A stretch of 64,000 nt of DNA from Limnanthes douglasii subsp. nivea (GCA_036936605.1 JAUPFV010000005.1:128413572-128477571); one strand, 5' to 3'. Positions 50,506-62,754 are shown, numbered from the stretch's first letter. Notes: generated from the sequence alone by a model not told the origin. Program-made: numbers and translations.

Positions 50506-52370
50506 CACACATTGGCAACGAACCCGGGTATGATAGGGTGTGTGTTTTTTGGAATGGTATCTGGTAGTGGTGCTCCAGGAAGTAGTGATCGGTATGTCAT
50601 CGGTTCGGCTAAGCTGTCCTCCGATACTACCCGGATACACTCGGCAGCGAACCTGGTTACGGTAGGCTGTTCATCTTCGAGTATGTAATTTAGGTAGTGG
50701 TGATCGTGGAAATGCTAATCGGGTATATCATCGATTCGGGTAAGTTCTTCTCCGGTACTACCTCCGACGGTGTTTCTTCATCAACTACCTATACTGTGTT
50801 ACCTTTTGTTTAGTCACATCGTCATCGTTATCATCATTATTTTTCATCAACTTCCTTATCATCGTCATTTTTCTTACCTTTTTTTTGCTACGAGAAGATG
50901 GCAGCGTATTAGGGTGACCATCCTTTCTCCTAGTGGTTTTTTGGATACACACAGCAAACCCGACTTTTATAAGATCTTCGTCTTCGGATATTTAATCTGA
51001 GAAGTTTTGGTCGATTATATTATCGGGATCATCAAGTCCTCCTCTAGTACTACCTCCTCTAGTATATTTTATGTTACCTTTACTTCGGTCATAGTCGTAT
51101 TCATTTTTATTGTCCCTCCTGTTACCTTATCTTCGGCCATAATGTTCTCCGGGTATAATAGGCTACTCGTCTTCAGGTATGTAATTCGAGTAGTGGTGCT
51201 CCGAGTAGTGCTTATTTGGTATTCATCGGATTCGGGTAATTCCTCCTCCGATACTACTTACAACTATGTTTTTTCTTCTACTACCTCCTAGTGTAAATAT
51301 TATGTTACCTTTTATTCGGTCATAGTTTTCTTCATTTTCATCGTCGCTCTTGTTACCTTTTCTTCAGCCACTGTCTTCTCCAGGGTAGTCATCATCGCTC
51401 CCAAGCTACAACATCGTATTAGGGTAGTCATCGTTGCTACCAAGCGGAAACGTATTAGGGTAGTCATCCGCACTCCCATACGATGGCGGCGTAGTAGCGT
51501 AGTCAACCTCTTGACTTTTCAGATCAGGTATGTCAACGGGTTCAGGTAACTCCTCCTCATACCGTCGACTATGTTTCTTCTTCTACTACCTCATCTTGGA
51601 AATATTATGTTACATTGTTTTGGGCTCCTGTTACCTTTTCTTCGAACATAGTCCTCTCAAGGGTAATCATCATCGCTCCTAGGCGGCTGTAACGTATTAG
51701 GGTAGTTATCCTCGCTCTCAGACGATAGTAGCGTATTAGGGTAGTCATTCTCGCTCCAAGACTGCATCGGCGTATTAGAATAGTAAACTTGAATTTCTAG
51801 ATCAAGCTCTTCCCCCTAGTGGTTTTCTGAGTAAACAATGACAGCGAACCGGGGTATGATAGGTACACGTCTTTAGGTATGTAATCTAGATAGTAATGCT
51901 CCAAAAAGTGCTGATCGTCTATGTCATCAGGTTCGGGTAAGTCCTCCTTTAGTACTAGCCCCTCTAGTACTATCTTCGACTGTGTTTATTCTTCTACTAC
52001 ATCCTCTAGTAAATATTATGTTACTTTTTCTTCGATCATAGTCTTATTCATTTTCATCGTTGTTTATGTTACATTTTATTCGGTCATAGTCTTCTGTAGG
52101 GTTTGCATCCTCACTCCCAGACAGCGATAACGTAAAACGACAACGGCGTACTAGGGTAGTCATCATCGCTCCCAAGGGGCGGCAACGTATTAGAGTAGTC
52201 ATATATCCTCCTAGACGGTAATGGTGTATTAGGATCGTCATCATCGCTCCCACACGGTGGTGGGGTATGAAATTCGGGTAGTGGTGCTCCTAAAAGTGAT
52301 GGTCGAGTATGTCGTTGGGTTCGGGTAAGTCTTCCTCTTGTACTACCTCCTCCGACTGTGGTTTTTTCTT
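50506..52370 (-). repeat. Satellite 2 array, inverted part 3
   Basis: Reversed monomers, several rearranged or shortened between 50506 and 51300. The part ends at CCGACTGTGG (about 52362), the same monomer position at which the array ends elsewhere. Confidence 0.88.
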
Positions 52371-53218
52371 CTCTGGTATAATCCATGGCCGGATCGTATC
52401 GGTCGTAATATTTTCTGGGCTAGTATGAAAATATACCTCACAAATAAAACATCAAAACAAAGGACATGGTTTTTATTTTCTAAAGAGTTTATGGAAAGGA
52501 AAAAACAAATAAAGCAATAAGTAAATAGAGAGGGTCGGAAATATTGTACAAATGAGAAGAAAAGCTAATATAGCACCGTCCAAAAGGTATTTAAATAGTA
52601 AATTTTAGTATTTATTAATAAATCTATCAAACATATTTAATTAATATAAATATATAAATTTGAAATTATATTTAAATTAGGATATTTTTGTTAATGTCGT
52701 AGTTTTGATGTATATTTGAAATGCATAATAAATATTAGAATTTGATATTTTCTAATTATTGAACAATAATTTTATCAGTTTATAAAATATGATTTGTAAT
52801 GAGTTATTAATTTTAGATTTTAAATTAAACTTTTAATATTTCAATAATGAATATTAAAAAACATATTGGTGATATATTATTTTTTCAATTTTTAAAAAGT
52901 GATTTTAAGAACTTTTATCAATTTATAAAATATGATTTGTAATGAGTTATTAATTTTAGATTTTAAATTAAACTTTTAATATTTCAATAATGAATATTAA
53001 AAAAACTATTGGTGAAATATTATATTTTCGATTTTTAAAAAATGATTTTAAGTACTAAGTTTTATATAAAAATTAGAGATATAAAAAAAAATTAAAAAAA
53101 TTTAATAAAAATTAAACTATAATTAATATTTTATTCATATTAGTAATCAATATTTCTGTAGTTATAACTTATAGTTTTAAAATAGATAAAAAATAATCTT
53201 CAACTGGGCTGAAAATCA
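52371..53218. other. AT-rich island interrupting satellite 2
   Basis: About 850 bp that matches neither satellite. It opens with a moderately GC-rich stretch (CCATGGCCGGATCG) and becomes extremely AT-rich. No coding frame, LTR ends or inverted termini are seen. It could be an unidentified transposon remnant or the pre-insertion sequence. The satellite resumes at TTCGGGTATATAATC, out of register with where it stopped, so the island is not a simple clean insertion. Confidence 0.75.
52771..53056. repeat. 143-bp direct tandem duplication in the AT-rich island
   Basis: Two adjacent copies start TTTATCA(G/A)TTTATAAAAT at 52771 and 52914. They share GATTTGTAATGAGTTATTAA and AATATTTCAATAATGAATAT with only a few differences, so the duplication is recent relative to the satellites. 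Confidence 0.88.
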
Positions 53219-56200
53219 AGGTTCGGGTATATAATCTGGGTAGTGGTGCTTCGGGAATTGCTGATCCGGTATATCATCGGCTTCGAGTAAGTCATCCTCT
53301 CTTGTACTACCTCAAACTATGTTTCCTCTTCAACTAACTCCTATAATAAATATTATGTTATTTTTTCTTTGGTCATAATCTTCTTCATTTTCATCATCGC
53401 TCCCGTTACCTAATCTACTGTTCAAAGTGTTCTCAAAGGTAGTCAGCCTTGCTCTAAGATGGTGGCGGCGTATTAGGGTAGTCATCCTCGTTCCCAGAAG
53501 GCAACGACATATTAGGTTATTCATCCTTGCTCCCAGACGGTAGCGACATATTAATTTAGTCAACCTCTTGGCTTTCCGGATCACGCTTTTCCCCCTAGTG
53601 GTTTTTTGGATAGACATTGGCAGCAAATGCCGGTACGATACCGTGCTCGTTTTTGGGTTTGTAATCCGGGTAGTGGTGCTCCCAGAAGTGCTAATCGGGT
53701 ATGCCATCAGTTCGGGTATGTCTTATTCTGGTACTACCTCAACCAGTACTACCTTCGATTCTGTTTCTTCTTATACTACCTCTCCTAGTAAATATTATGT
53801 TACCTTTTCTTCAGTCATACTCCTTTTCATTTTCATCCTCGCTCATGTTACCTTTTCTTCAGTCGTAGTCTTCTCAAGGGTAGTCATCCTCGCTCCCAAG
53901 AGACAACAACATATTAGGGTTGTCATCCTCTCTCACATTGGTAGCAAACCCGGGTATGATAGGGTGCTCGTATTCAGGTACGTAATCCGGATAGTGGTGC
54001 TCCGGGAAGTGTTGATCGGGTATGTCATCGGTTCTACCTCCGACTATGTTTCTTATTCTACTCCCTCGTCACCTTTTCTTCGATCATAGTCTTCTTCATT
54101 TTCATCGTCGCTCTTGTTACCTTTTCTTCGGTCATAGTCTTCTTCATTTTCATTGTCGCTCATGTTATCTTTTTTCTTCGGTCATACTCTACTACAAGGT
54201 AGTCATCCTCACTCTCAATCGCCGACAACATATTAGGGTAGTCATCTTCACTCCTAGACGGCAACGGCGTATTAGGGTAGGCATATTAGCGTAGTCCACC
54301 TCTTGACTTTCCGAATCACGCACTTCCCCCTAGTGGTTTTCCGGATAGACATTGGTAGCAAACCCGAGTATGATAGGGTGCTCGTCTCTGGGTGTGTAGT
54401 CTGGATAGTGGTACTATCGGAAGTGCCGATCCGGTATGTCAACGAGTTTGGGTAGGTCTTCCTTTGGTACTACCTTTAACTATGTTTCTTCTTCTACTAC
54501 CTCCTCTAGTAAATATTATGTTACGTTTTCTTCAGTCATAGTCTTCCTCATTTGCATCGTCGCTCATGTTACCTTTTCTTCGGTCATATTCTTCTCTAGG
54601 GTAGTTATCCTCGCTCCCAGAAAACGACATCGTATTATGGTAGTCATACTCGCTCTGAGACGGCAACAACATATTAGGATAGTCGTCTTCGGTACCAGAC
54701 GGTGACGGCATATTGGAGGAGTCAGCCCATTGACTTTCTAGATCAAGCACTTTCCTTAGTGGTTTTCTTGATACACATTGGCAACAAACCTGGATACAAT
54801 AGGGTGCTCGTCTCTAGGTATGTAATTCGGTTCGGGTAAGTTCTCCTCCGGTACTACCTCAGACTGTGTTTCTTTTTCTATTACCTCTTATAGTAAATAT
54901 TATGTTACCTTTTCTTCGGTCATAATTGTTTTCATTTTCATCGTCGCTCTTGTTACCTTTTCTAAGGTAATAGTCTTCTCTAGGGTAGTTACCATTGCTC
55001 CCAGCGGGCGGAAGCGTAATAGGGTAGTCATCGTTGCTCATAGACGGCAGCGACGTATTAGGGTAGTCATCTTCGCTGCTAGACGGTGGCGGCATATTAG
55101 TGTAACAAACCTAGTGGTTGTCTGGATTCACATTGGCAGCGAACCCGGGTATGATAGGGTGCTTGTCTTTAGGTATGTAATATGGGTCGTGGTACTTCTG
55201 GAACTATTCGGTTAAGTCCTCCTCTGATACTACCTCCTCCGGTACCACCCCATCCGGTACTACCTAATCTAGTACTATCTCCGATAGTGTTAATTCTTCT
55301 ACTACCTCCTATAGTAAATATTATGTTACATTTTCTTAAGTTAATACTCTTTTTCATTTTCATCGTCGTTTTTGTTACCTTTTCTTCAATCATAGTCTTC
55401 TCCAGGTTAGTCATCCTGACTCCAAGGCAGCGGCAACATATTAGCGTAGTTCTCCTCGCTCCCAAATGGCAGTGGCGTATTACGGTGCTTCTCTTCAGAT
55501 ATGTAATCCATATAGTGGTGCTCCGGGAAGTGTTGATCATATATGTCATTGGGTTCGAGTAAGTCCTATTCCGGTACTACTACCGACTGTGTTTCTTCTT
55601 CTACTACCTCTACTAAATATTATGTTACCTTTTCTTCAGTCATAGTCTTCTTCATTTGCATCGTCGTTCATGTTACCTTTTCTACGAACATAGTCTTCTC
55701 TAAGGTAGTCATCCTTGCTCTTAGGCGGCGATACCGTACTCGGGTCTTCGCTCCCAGACGATGACGGAGTATTAACATAATTAACCTTTTGACTTTCTGG
55801 ATGAGGCTCTTCCTCCTAACGGTTTCTGGATACACATTGGCAACAAACCTAGTTACGATAGGGTGGTCATCTTCGAGAATGTAATCCAGGTAGTGATTCT
55901 CCGAGAATTGCTGATGGAGTATGTCATCAGTTCGGGTAAGTCTTCCTCTGGTCCTACCTCTTCCGATGCAACCTCCTCCGGAATTACGTCAGAATGTGTT
56001 TTTTCATCCATTACCTCCTCGAGCAAAAATTATATTACCTTTTCCTTGGTCATAGTCTTTTTTTATTTTCATCGTCGTTCCCGTTACCTTTGCTTTTGTC
56101 ATGGTCTTGTGTAAGGTAGTCATCCTGGCTACCAGGCGGCGGCCGCGTATTAGGAAAGTCATACTCGCTCTGTGACAGCATCAGCTAATTAGGCTAGTCA

Positions 56201-59200
56201 TCCTAGCACCCAAGTGGTGACGGCATATTAGCGTAGTCAACCTCCTTACTTTCCGGATCAAGCTCTTACTCCTAGTGGTTTTCCATATACACATTTGCAG
56301 CAAACCCGAGTTTGATAGGCTGCGTCTTCGGGTGTGTAATCCTAGTAATGGTACTCATGGAAGTGATGATCGGGTATGTCATCGAGTTCGGGTAAGTCCT
56401 CCTCAGATACTACCTCTGGCTGCATTTCTTCTCGTACTACCTCCACTAGTAAATATTCTCTTATTTTTTCTTGTTCATAGTCTTCTTCATTTTTATCATC
56501 GCTCATCATACCTTTTCTTCGGTCATAGTCTTCTATAGGGTAGTCATCAGCGTTCCAGGCTTTGGAAGTGTATTAGGTTAGTCACTCGTTGACATACCGG
56601 ATCGGCACTTCAAATATACATCATGTAAATATTTGAGGTAGTACCTTCGAATATGTTTCTTTTTCCACTACCTTATCTAGTAAATATTATGTAACATTTT
56701 CTTTTTTCATAGTTTTCTTCATTTTCATCGTCACTCCTATTATCTTTTCTTTGGTCGTTGTCTTCTAGAGGGTATTCATCCTCGCTTTCATGCGGCGGAA
56801 ACGTATTAGGGTTGTCATTATCACTCCCAGACGGTAGTGGCGTATTAGATTAGTCAACCTCTTGACTCTGTAGATCAGGCTCTTCCCCCTAGTGGTTTTC
56901 CAGATATACATTGGTAGCCAACCCGGGTACGATAGGTTGTTCGTCTCTGGGTATGTAATCGGGACATTGGTTATCTCAGAAGTGCTAATCGAGTCTGTTA
57001 TCAGGTTCGGGAAGGTCCTCCTCCAGTAGTACCTCCTCTGATACTACCTCCGACTGTATTTTATCTTCTACTACCTCCTCAAGTAAATATTATGTTACAA
57101 TTTCTTCAGTCACAGTCTTCCTCATTTGCACCGTCGCTCTTGTTACCTTTTCTTCGGTCATAGTCTTATCTAGGGTAGTCATCCTCGCTCTCCAGCAGCC
57201 GCAACGTATTAGGGAGTCATCCTCGCTCCAAGATGATAGTGGCGTATTAGGGTAGTCACACTCGCTCCCTGACGGTGGCAACATATTAGCATAGTCAACC
57301 TCTTGACTTTATGGATCAAGCTCTTGCTCCTAGTGGTTTTCCGGATACACATTGGTAGCCAACCCGGTTACCATAAGGTTCTTATATTTGGGTATGTAAT
57401 CCGGATGGTGATACTCCAAGAAGTGTTGATCGGGTAGGTCATCTGGTTCGGGTACGATACAGTGCGTGCTTTTGGGTATGGAATCTAGGTAATGGTGCTC
57501 CTGAAAGTGCTGATCGGGTAAGTTCTCCTCAAGTACTACTTCCGACTGTGTTTCATCTTCTACTACCTCCTCTAGTAAATATTATGTTACGTTTTCTTCA
57601 GTCATAGTGTTCCTTATTTGCATCGTCGCCCCTGTTATCTTTTCTTCAATCATAGTCTTCTCTAAGGTAGTCAACCTCGTACCCAGGGGAGGGCATCAAA
57701 TTAGAGTAGTCATCCTCACTCCTATACGCCAGCGGCATATTGGAATAGTCATCCTCGCTCCCAAACAGTGATGGCGTATTAGAATAGTCAACCAAGACTT
57801 TCCAGACCTTATATTTCCCCTAGTGGTTCTCCGGGTACGATATGATGCTCGTCTTTGGATATGTAATCCGGGTAGTGGTAGTCCGGGAAGTTTTGATCGG
57901 GTATGTCATAGGTTCTTGTAAATCTTCTTCTGGCACTACCTTTGACTGGGTTTCTTCTTCTATTATCTCATACAATAAATATTATGTTACATTTTCTTTC
58001 GCCATAGTTCTTGTTACCTTTTGCTCCATCATAGTCTTATACAAGGTAGTCATCCGCTCTCAAGTGGCGGCAGCATATTAGAGTAATTATCCTCGCTCCC
58101 AGACTGCAGCGGTGTGTTAAGGTAGTCATACTCGGTCCCAGATGATGGCAGTATATTAGTATACTCAACCTCTTGATTTTCCGGATCAGACTCTTCCCCC
58201 TAGGTATTTTTCGTATACACATTGGTAGCGAACCCGAGTACGATAGGGTGCTCGTCTTTCGGTATACAATCTGGATAGTGGTACTCGAGGAAGTGTTGAT
58301 CATGTACTTTATCGGGTTTGGGTGGGTCCTTCTTCTTGGTACTACCTCTGACTGTGTTTTTTCTTCTACTACCTCCTTTTGTAATTCAGTTCGGGTTAGT
58401 TCGCCTCTGGTACTACCTCCAATTGTGTTTCTTCTTCTACTACCTCCTTTGGTAAATATTATGTTACCTTTTCTTCATTTTCATCATCGCTCCTGTTACC
58501 TTTTCTTCAGTCATGTTCGTCTGAAGGGTATTCATTCTCGCTCTTAGGTGGCGGCAGCATATTAGGCTAGTGATCATCGCTCCCAATCGGTACCGGCGTA
58601 TTACGGTAGTCATCCTTGCTCCAAGATAGTGGCAGTATATTAGTGTAGTCAACGTCTTGACTTTTTGGATCATGCTCTTCCTTCTAGTGGTTTTCCGGAT
58701 ACACATTGGTAGCAAACCCATGTACGATATGGTGCTCGTCTTCGGCTATGTAATCCGGGTAGTGGTGCTCCAGGAAGTTTAGATCAAGTATGTCATCGGG
58801 TTCAGGTAAGTCCTCCTCAGGTCCTACCTCCTCCTGTACTACCACCTAATGTGTTTCTTCATATACTCCCTCCAATAGTAAATATTATGTTCCATTTTCT
58901 TCGGCCATAGTCTTCTTCATTTTCATCGTCACTCCTGTTATAATTTATTTGTTTATAGTCTTCTCAAGGGTAGTCATCCTCGCTCCCAGGCAGCGGCAGT
59001 GTATTAGGGTAGTAATCTTCACTCCTAGATTCCAGTGACGTATTAAGGTATTCATCCTCGCTCCCAGACGGTGTCGGCGTATTAGCATACTCAACCTCTT
59101 GGCTTTCTCGATCAAATTCTTTCCCTAGTGGTTTTTTTTATAGACATTGGCAGCGAACCCCGGTACGATAGCGTGCTTGTTTTGGGGTATGTAATCCGGG

Positions 59201-59762
59201 TAGTGGTGCTCCGGGAAGTGATAAACGAGTATGTCATCGGTTTGGGTAAATCCTCCTCACGTACTACCTCCTCCGGTTCTACTTATGAGTGTGTTTCTTC
59301 TTCAACTACCTCGTCTAGTAAATATTATGTTACCTTTTTTTGGTTATAGTCTTCTTCATTTTCATCGTCACTCATGTTACATTTTCTTCGTTCAAAGTCT
59401 TCTCCAAGGTAGTCACCCTCGCTTCTAAATGACGACATCGTACTAGGGTAATCATCCTTACTCCCAAGCGACAACAACGTATTAGGATAGTCATCCTCGC
59501 TCTCATACGGCAGCGATGTGTTAAGGTAGTCATCATTGCTGCTAGATGGTGGTGGTGTATTTGCATAGTCAACCTCTTGACTTTCCAGATGAGGCCCGTT
59601 CTCCCAGTGGTTTTCTGGATACACATTGGCAGCAAACCTGAGTATGATAAATTACCCGTCTTTGAATATGTAATATGGTTAGTGGTGCTCCAAGAAGTGC
59701 AGATTGGGTATGGCATCGGGTTTAGGTAAGTCCTCCTCTGGTACTACCACCGACTGTATTTT
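53219..59762 (-). repeat. Satellite 2 array, inverted part 4
   Basis: About 15 reversed ~430-bp monomers. The longest open frame here (173 codons on + at 53568-54089) runs across repeat units in a hydrophobic, low-complexity frame and has no counterpart in other monomers, so it is not called. The array ends at CCGACTGTATTTT. Confidence 0.92.
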
Positions 59763-60232
59763 GTTAAAAGCGATGACTTCTTTTGGTGTTTGTATCGAGA
59801 GAGAGTTGAAATAAGAAAGAGACAAACAACTGCAATTCTACACTGTATTCTACAATAATACAGTGTGTGCTAAAAAGGTTTTGGTGCGACAAAGGCATGG
59901 GGAAATGGGTTGCCAAAATCAGATTGACTCAGAACAGGATTAAGATGTGGCTAGAGAGAGAAGAGAACGATTTATTATTATTTTGTTTGATAATTAGTCA
60001 AACAAGCTATTCCAAATGAGTGAAGGAGATGCAAATTTGGTTTTGGTATTTTTTTAAACCGAGTATCGCAAATTCAGAGGATAACCTTTGTGATATTAAA
60101 TTTATAATAAATAAAAGAAATATTAAATTCAGAGGATAAAAACGGAATTAAAAGGCGAGGGACTATTTGTGAGACAAAAAACCATTTAACTATAGTGAAA
60201 CGTGGCAAAACCAAGGAGAAGACCACGCGCGA
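59763..60232. other. Non-repetitive stretch at the right edge of satellite 2
   Basis: No coding frame over 60 codons and no similarity to the other repeats. It includes a perfect 10-bp inverted repeat and a short direct repeat AAATTCAGAGGATA at about 60070 and 60125. It may be an unrecognised element remnant joined to the MITE fragment that follows. Confidence 0.7.
59840..59866. other. Perfect 10-bp inverted repeat (hairpin)
   Basis: ACACTGTATT, seven-base spacer CTACAAT, AATACAGTGT. No T-run follows and the context gives no function. Confidence 0.85.
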
Positions 60233-60338
60233 TGACTAAATTTATAGATTTTCAACAGTTAGTGGACTACATGATTTTTTAGTTGAGGGAATAAATGATA
60301 GAAAACGTGATAGTCGAAGGACTAGACAACGATTTAAG
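60233..60338. mobile_element. Truncated copy of the foldback MITE
   Basis: ACTAAATTTATAGATTTT, TGATTTTTTAGT, AAACGTGATAGTCGA and terminal CGATTTAAG match the right arm of the element at 18626-18998, with an internal deletion. A matching left arm is not found. Satellite 1 begins directly after GATTTAAG at 60339. Confidence 0.75.
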
Positions 60339-60431
60339 CAAGTTTCGTAATTTTTTAACTATGTCGAAAAATAGGAATTCTAGAGATAACCTTGGAAAGT
60401 CCGTAACTTTGGCTTTGGATGTCGGAATTTG
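60339..60431 (-). repeat. Satellite 1 fragment, inverted
   Basis: AGTTTCGTAATTTTTTAACTATGTCGAAAAATAGG-type sequence followed by AAGTCCGTAACTTTGGCTTTGG, a partial monomer in the reverse orientation. It is cut by the LTR of the gag-only element at 60432. Confidence 0.88.
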
Positions 60432-60743
60432 TGAGTTTGATTACTTGAATCACTAAATCGCTTTAGTAAATGAGAAGATGAAAGTTTTTAGAGAGAAATT
60501 GATTCTAGAGAGAGAAAATTAGAGTACTCAAATGTTCTAACTCAAAAATCTAACCCCTTTATTAGATCAACTTTGACCCTTATATAGAGGCGCAAGGAAT
60601 TAGAATACAACTGAAAACGGTTACATAAAAGGATTTATTACACGTTAGTCCCTGACTAAAATATATAATCATAAATTTCTCCTCTAACTTTACAACCTGT
60701 TATATAAAGTTTTATTATTTACGTTTTAGTCCTCAAACTTACA
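60432..60743 (-). repeat. 3' LTR of the gag-only element
   Basis: It starts TGAGTTTGATTACTTGAATC and ends CTCAAACTTACA on +, matching 62442-62754. The reversed TATA motif TTATATA is at 60580-60586. Confidence 0.83.
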
Positions 60744-60845
60744 ATATATATTTTTCTTGAGCTATCAGTATTACTAGTCATCGAATTGCCCCCAAAAATG
60801 GCCAATGACTCAAAATACTAACAAAACTTCGAGCATGCCCCTTCT

Positions 60846-62344
60846 TTATTGGCTCTTCACTGCCATTAGGATCAACCTATCTGGATCCCTATATGAGGCA
60901 GCATCAAATTTATCAACCTTTGAATCCAAAATCATCAAATTGTCAGCTTCCGCACTTCGATTAGCTGGCTGTGAAGTTGATGCTAAAGGATTTTTCGATG
61001 CATTGCTCTGTGCCTTCACGTAAGTAACTAGCTTTCTATTTTCAATCAACGTTTGGACTTTCTTTTTCAGAGCAATGCAATCAGCAGTGTTGTGACCAAT
61101 GTCATTATGGTACCTGCAAAATTTGTTATTTCGCTCCTCTCTAGGCTTGTTGATTAGAGCGGGCTTTCTCAAATTTACATATCCCTTAGTTTTATAAAAA
61201 ATAACAGCTACACTTTCAGTCAAATCCGCATAATATTTAGGCCTTATCCATTGATTCGGCCTCGGCCTATTGAAATAATAAGACAAAGCTTAATTCGAAT
61301 ACCCCCCAGTTCGAGGTGGTAGGTTGTTGTTTCTTGAACGTGCCTGTTGAGAATTTGAAGGTTTCCCTGTGTTATGTTGATTATGTGGTGCTTGTCCTGA
61401 ATTCTTTGGAATGTTAACTGCTAACCCTCGAACCCTAGTTGACTCTTCAACTTTAATCTGGTCTTCAACTTGAGCCAGCAAAGCTCTGGTACTGTTAAAG
61501 CTCTTCTTTTGGTTGTTTCATTAGCCAGATCACCTGGCAACAGTCTTTGACTGAAAGTAGCCATCGCCACCGACACTTCACAATTATCCAAACTTGCTTT
61601 TGTCAAAACAAAGCGCTTCGTGTAATCCTTCAACTTGTCTCCAACTGCTTGCTTGCATTGGATAATTGTGTCCCTATTTTCTCTCACCTCCTTACTCCTA
61701 AAGAACTGTCGTCGTCCTCGAAATTCATCATGTAATTTTTGAATTGTTCAATGTGATCGTCTGGATCCTGCATCCAATTGAACTTTTCAATTTTTGAGAT
61801 GACAAAATGCTTCAGAAGCGTAATAGATTTAATTTCACTTGTCAATGGAGAATTCCTCAAATCAACACCTTAACCATGGTCATTTGTTCCCATTACCGCG
61901 TATAGATTCCGATCAGCCCCATCATACCCTGTGCCTTTTAAAACCTGATCTAGAGCTCTCAACCTCCTCGTCACTAGATGTGATATACTTTTGTTTATCT
62001 TTCTTTTCTTTTTGAGAAGAGTGGCGTTCTTTTGGAGCTTTGAAGTGCGCCTTCTTCTGCTCACTCCTGATTTGACGATCAGTGCAAGGTCGAACAGATT
62101 GACTTCCAACTTCATTTTGTTCATTCATTTATTTCACCTCGGATTTCAGCCTTGCTGAGTGAATCTCATGTTCTTTCTGAACGTATTTCTCGTTCAAAGC
62201 GTTTATCTTATCCAAGAGCTGGTTCATTCGTAATTTTATCTCAGATTGAGTCTGGTGGTTATTGTCTATCATATGTCCTCTGTAGAAAAAAAAACTTCGT
62301 GTTTCGACAGCTGATCGAACCAACAGGTCATTTTCAAGATTCAT
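60846..62344 (-). pseudogene. Tat-related gag of the gag-only element, broken
   Basis: It begins MNLENDLLVRSAVETRSFFF at 62344. An in-frame TAA follows SEVK (62129), after which MNEQNEVGSQ continues to 61922. The capsid part reads IEKFNWMQDPDDHIEQFKNY near 61700-61800 in another frame. A deletion of about 60 codons removes the FTGSALKWYNSLPQ segment known from the element at 19568. Then SKEVRENRDTIIQC, LKDYTKRFVLTKASL and LPGDLANETTKRRA (61690-61421), a Gln/Asn-rich linker, and NKFCRYHNDIGHNTADC, a CX2HX4HX4C zinc knuckle, with CIALKKKVQTLIENRKL. It stops at 60846, about 100 bp before the LTR. Homology to the Tat gag above is clear along its length. Confidence 0.85.
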
Positions 62345-62417
62345 CGTAAAGCTTTAAAATTGTTTTCAAGATCGGCTAAAGTTCAAACAAACAAAATATG
62401 AACCAATTATTAATCGG

Positions 62418-62435
62418 TCCCCAGTGAAGTCGCCA
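62418..62435 (-). other. Primer binding site-like sequence of the gag-only element
   Basis: The minus strand reads TGGCGACTTCACTGGGGA, six bases after the LTR end. It begins with the TGG expected for pairing with tRNA CCA. It is close to PBS sequences known for Tat/Ogre elements (tRNA-Arg type), but the tRNA assignment is from memory and uncertain. It differs from the Met-type PBS of the CRM-like copies. Confidence 0.65.
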
Positions 62436-62441
62436 GTTTGG

Positions 62442-62754
62442 TGAGTCTCATTACTTGAATCGCTAAATCGCTTTAGTAAATAAGAAGAGTAAAGTTTTAG
62501 AGAGAGAAATTGATTCCAAAGAAAGAAAATCAGAGTATTCAAATGTTCTAACTCAAACATCCAACCCCTTTATTAGATCAGCCTTGGCCCTTATATAGAG
62601 GCGCAATGACTTAGAATACAACTGAAAACAGTTACATAAAAGGACTTATTACATGTTAGTCCCTAACTAAAATATATAGTCTTAAATTCCTCCTCTTACT
62701 TTACAGCTTGCTATATAAGGTTTTATTATCTACATTTTACTCCTCAAAGTTCCA
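62442..62754 (-). repeat. 5' LTR of the gag-only element
   Basis: It starts TGAGTCTCATTACTTGAATC and ends CTCAAAGTTCCA on +; on the element strand TGGAACTTTG...TGAGACTCA. The reversed TATA motif TTATATA is at 62591-62597. Confidence 0.83.

Larger units (their letters stand above)
60432..62754 (-). mobile_element. Gag-only LTR retroelement (TR-GAG type)
   Basis: Two direct LTRs of ~312 bp (60432-60743 and 62442-62754) enclose ~1.7 kb that codes only for a broken Gag on the minus strand; there is no protease, RT, RNase H or integrase. A PBS-like site lies next to the 5' LTR. It sits in satellite 1, with inverted monomers on both sides. Exact 5-bp target duplications are not evident (ATTTG left, CTTCC right), and the flanking satellite register overlaps by about 15-20 bp. 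The LTRs differ at many positions, so it is older than the CRM-like copy. Movement would depend on enzymes of an autonomous, probably Tat-related, partner. Confidence 0.85.

Noticed and set aside
53568..54089. 173-codon open frame on + in the reversed part of satellite 2
   Set aside because: It crosses repeat units, is low complexity and hydrophobic, and the equivalent frame in neighbouring monomers is broken at different places. It is the antisense of the purine-rich repeat.
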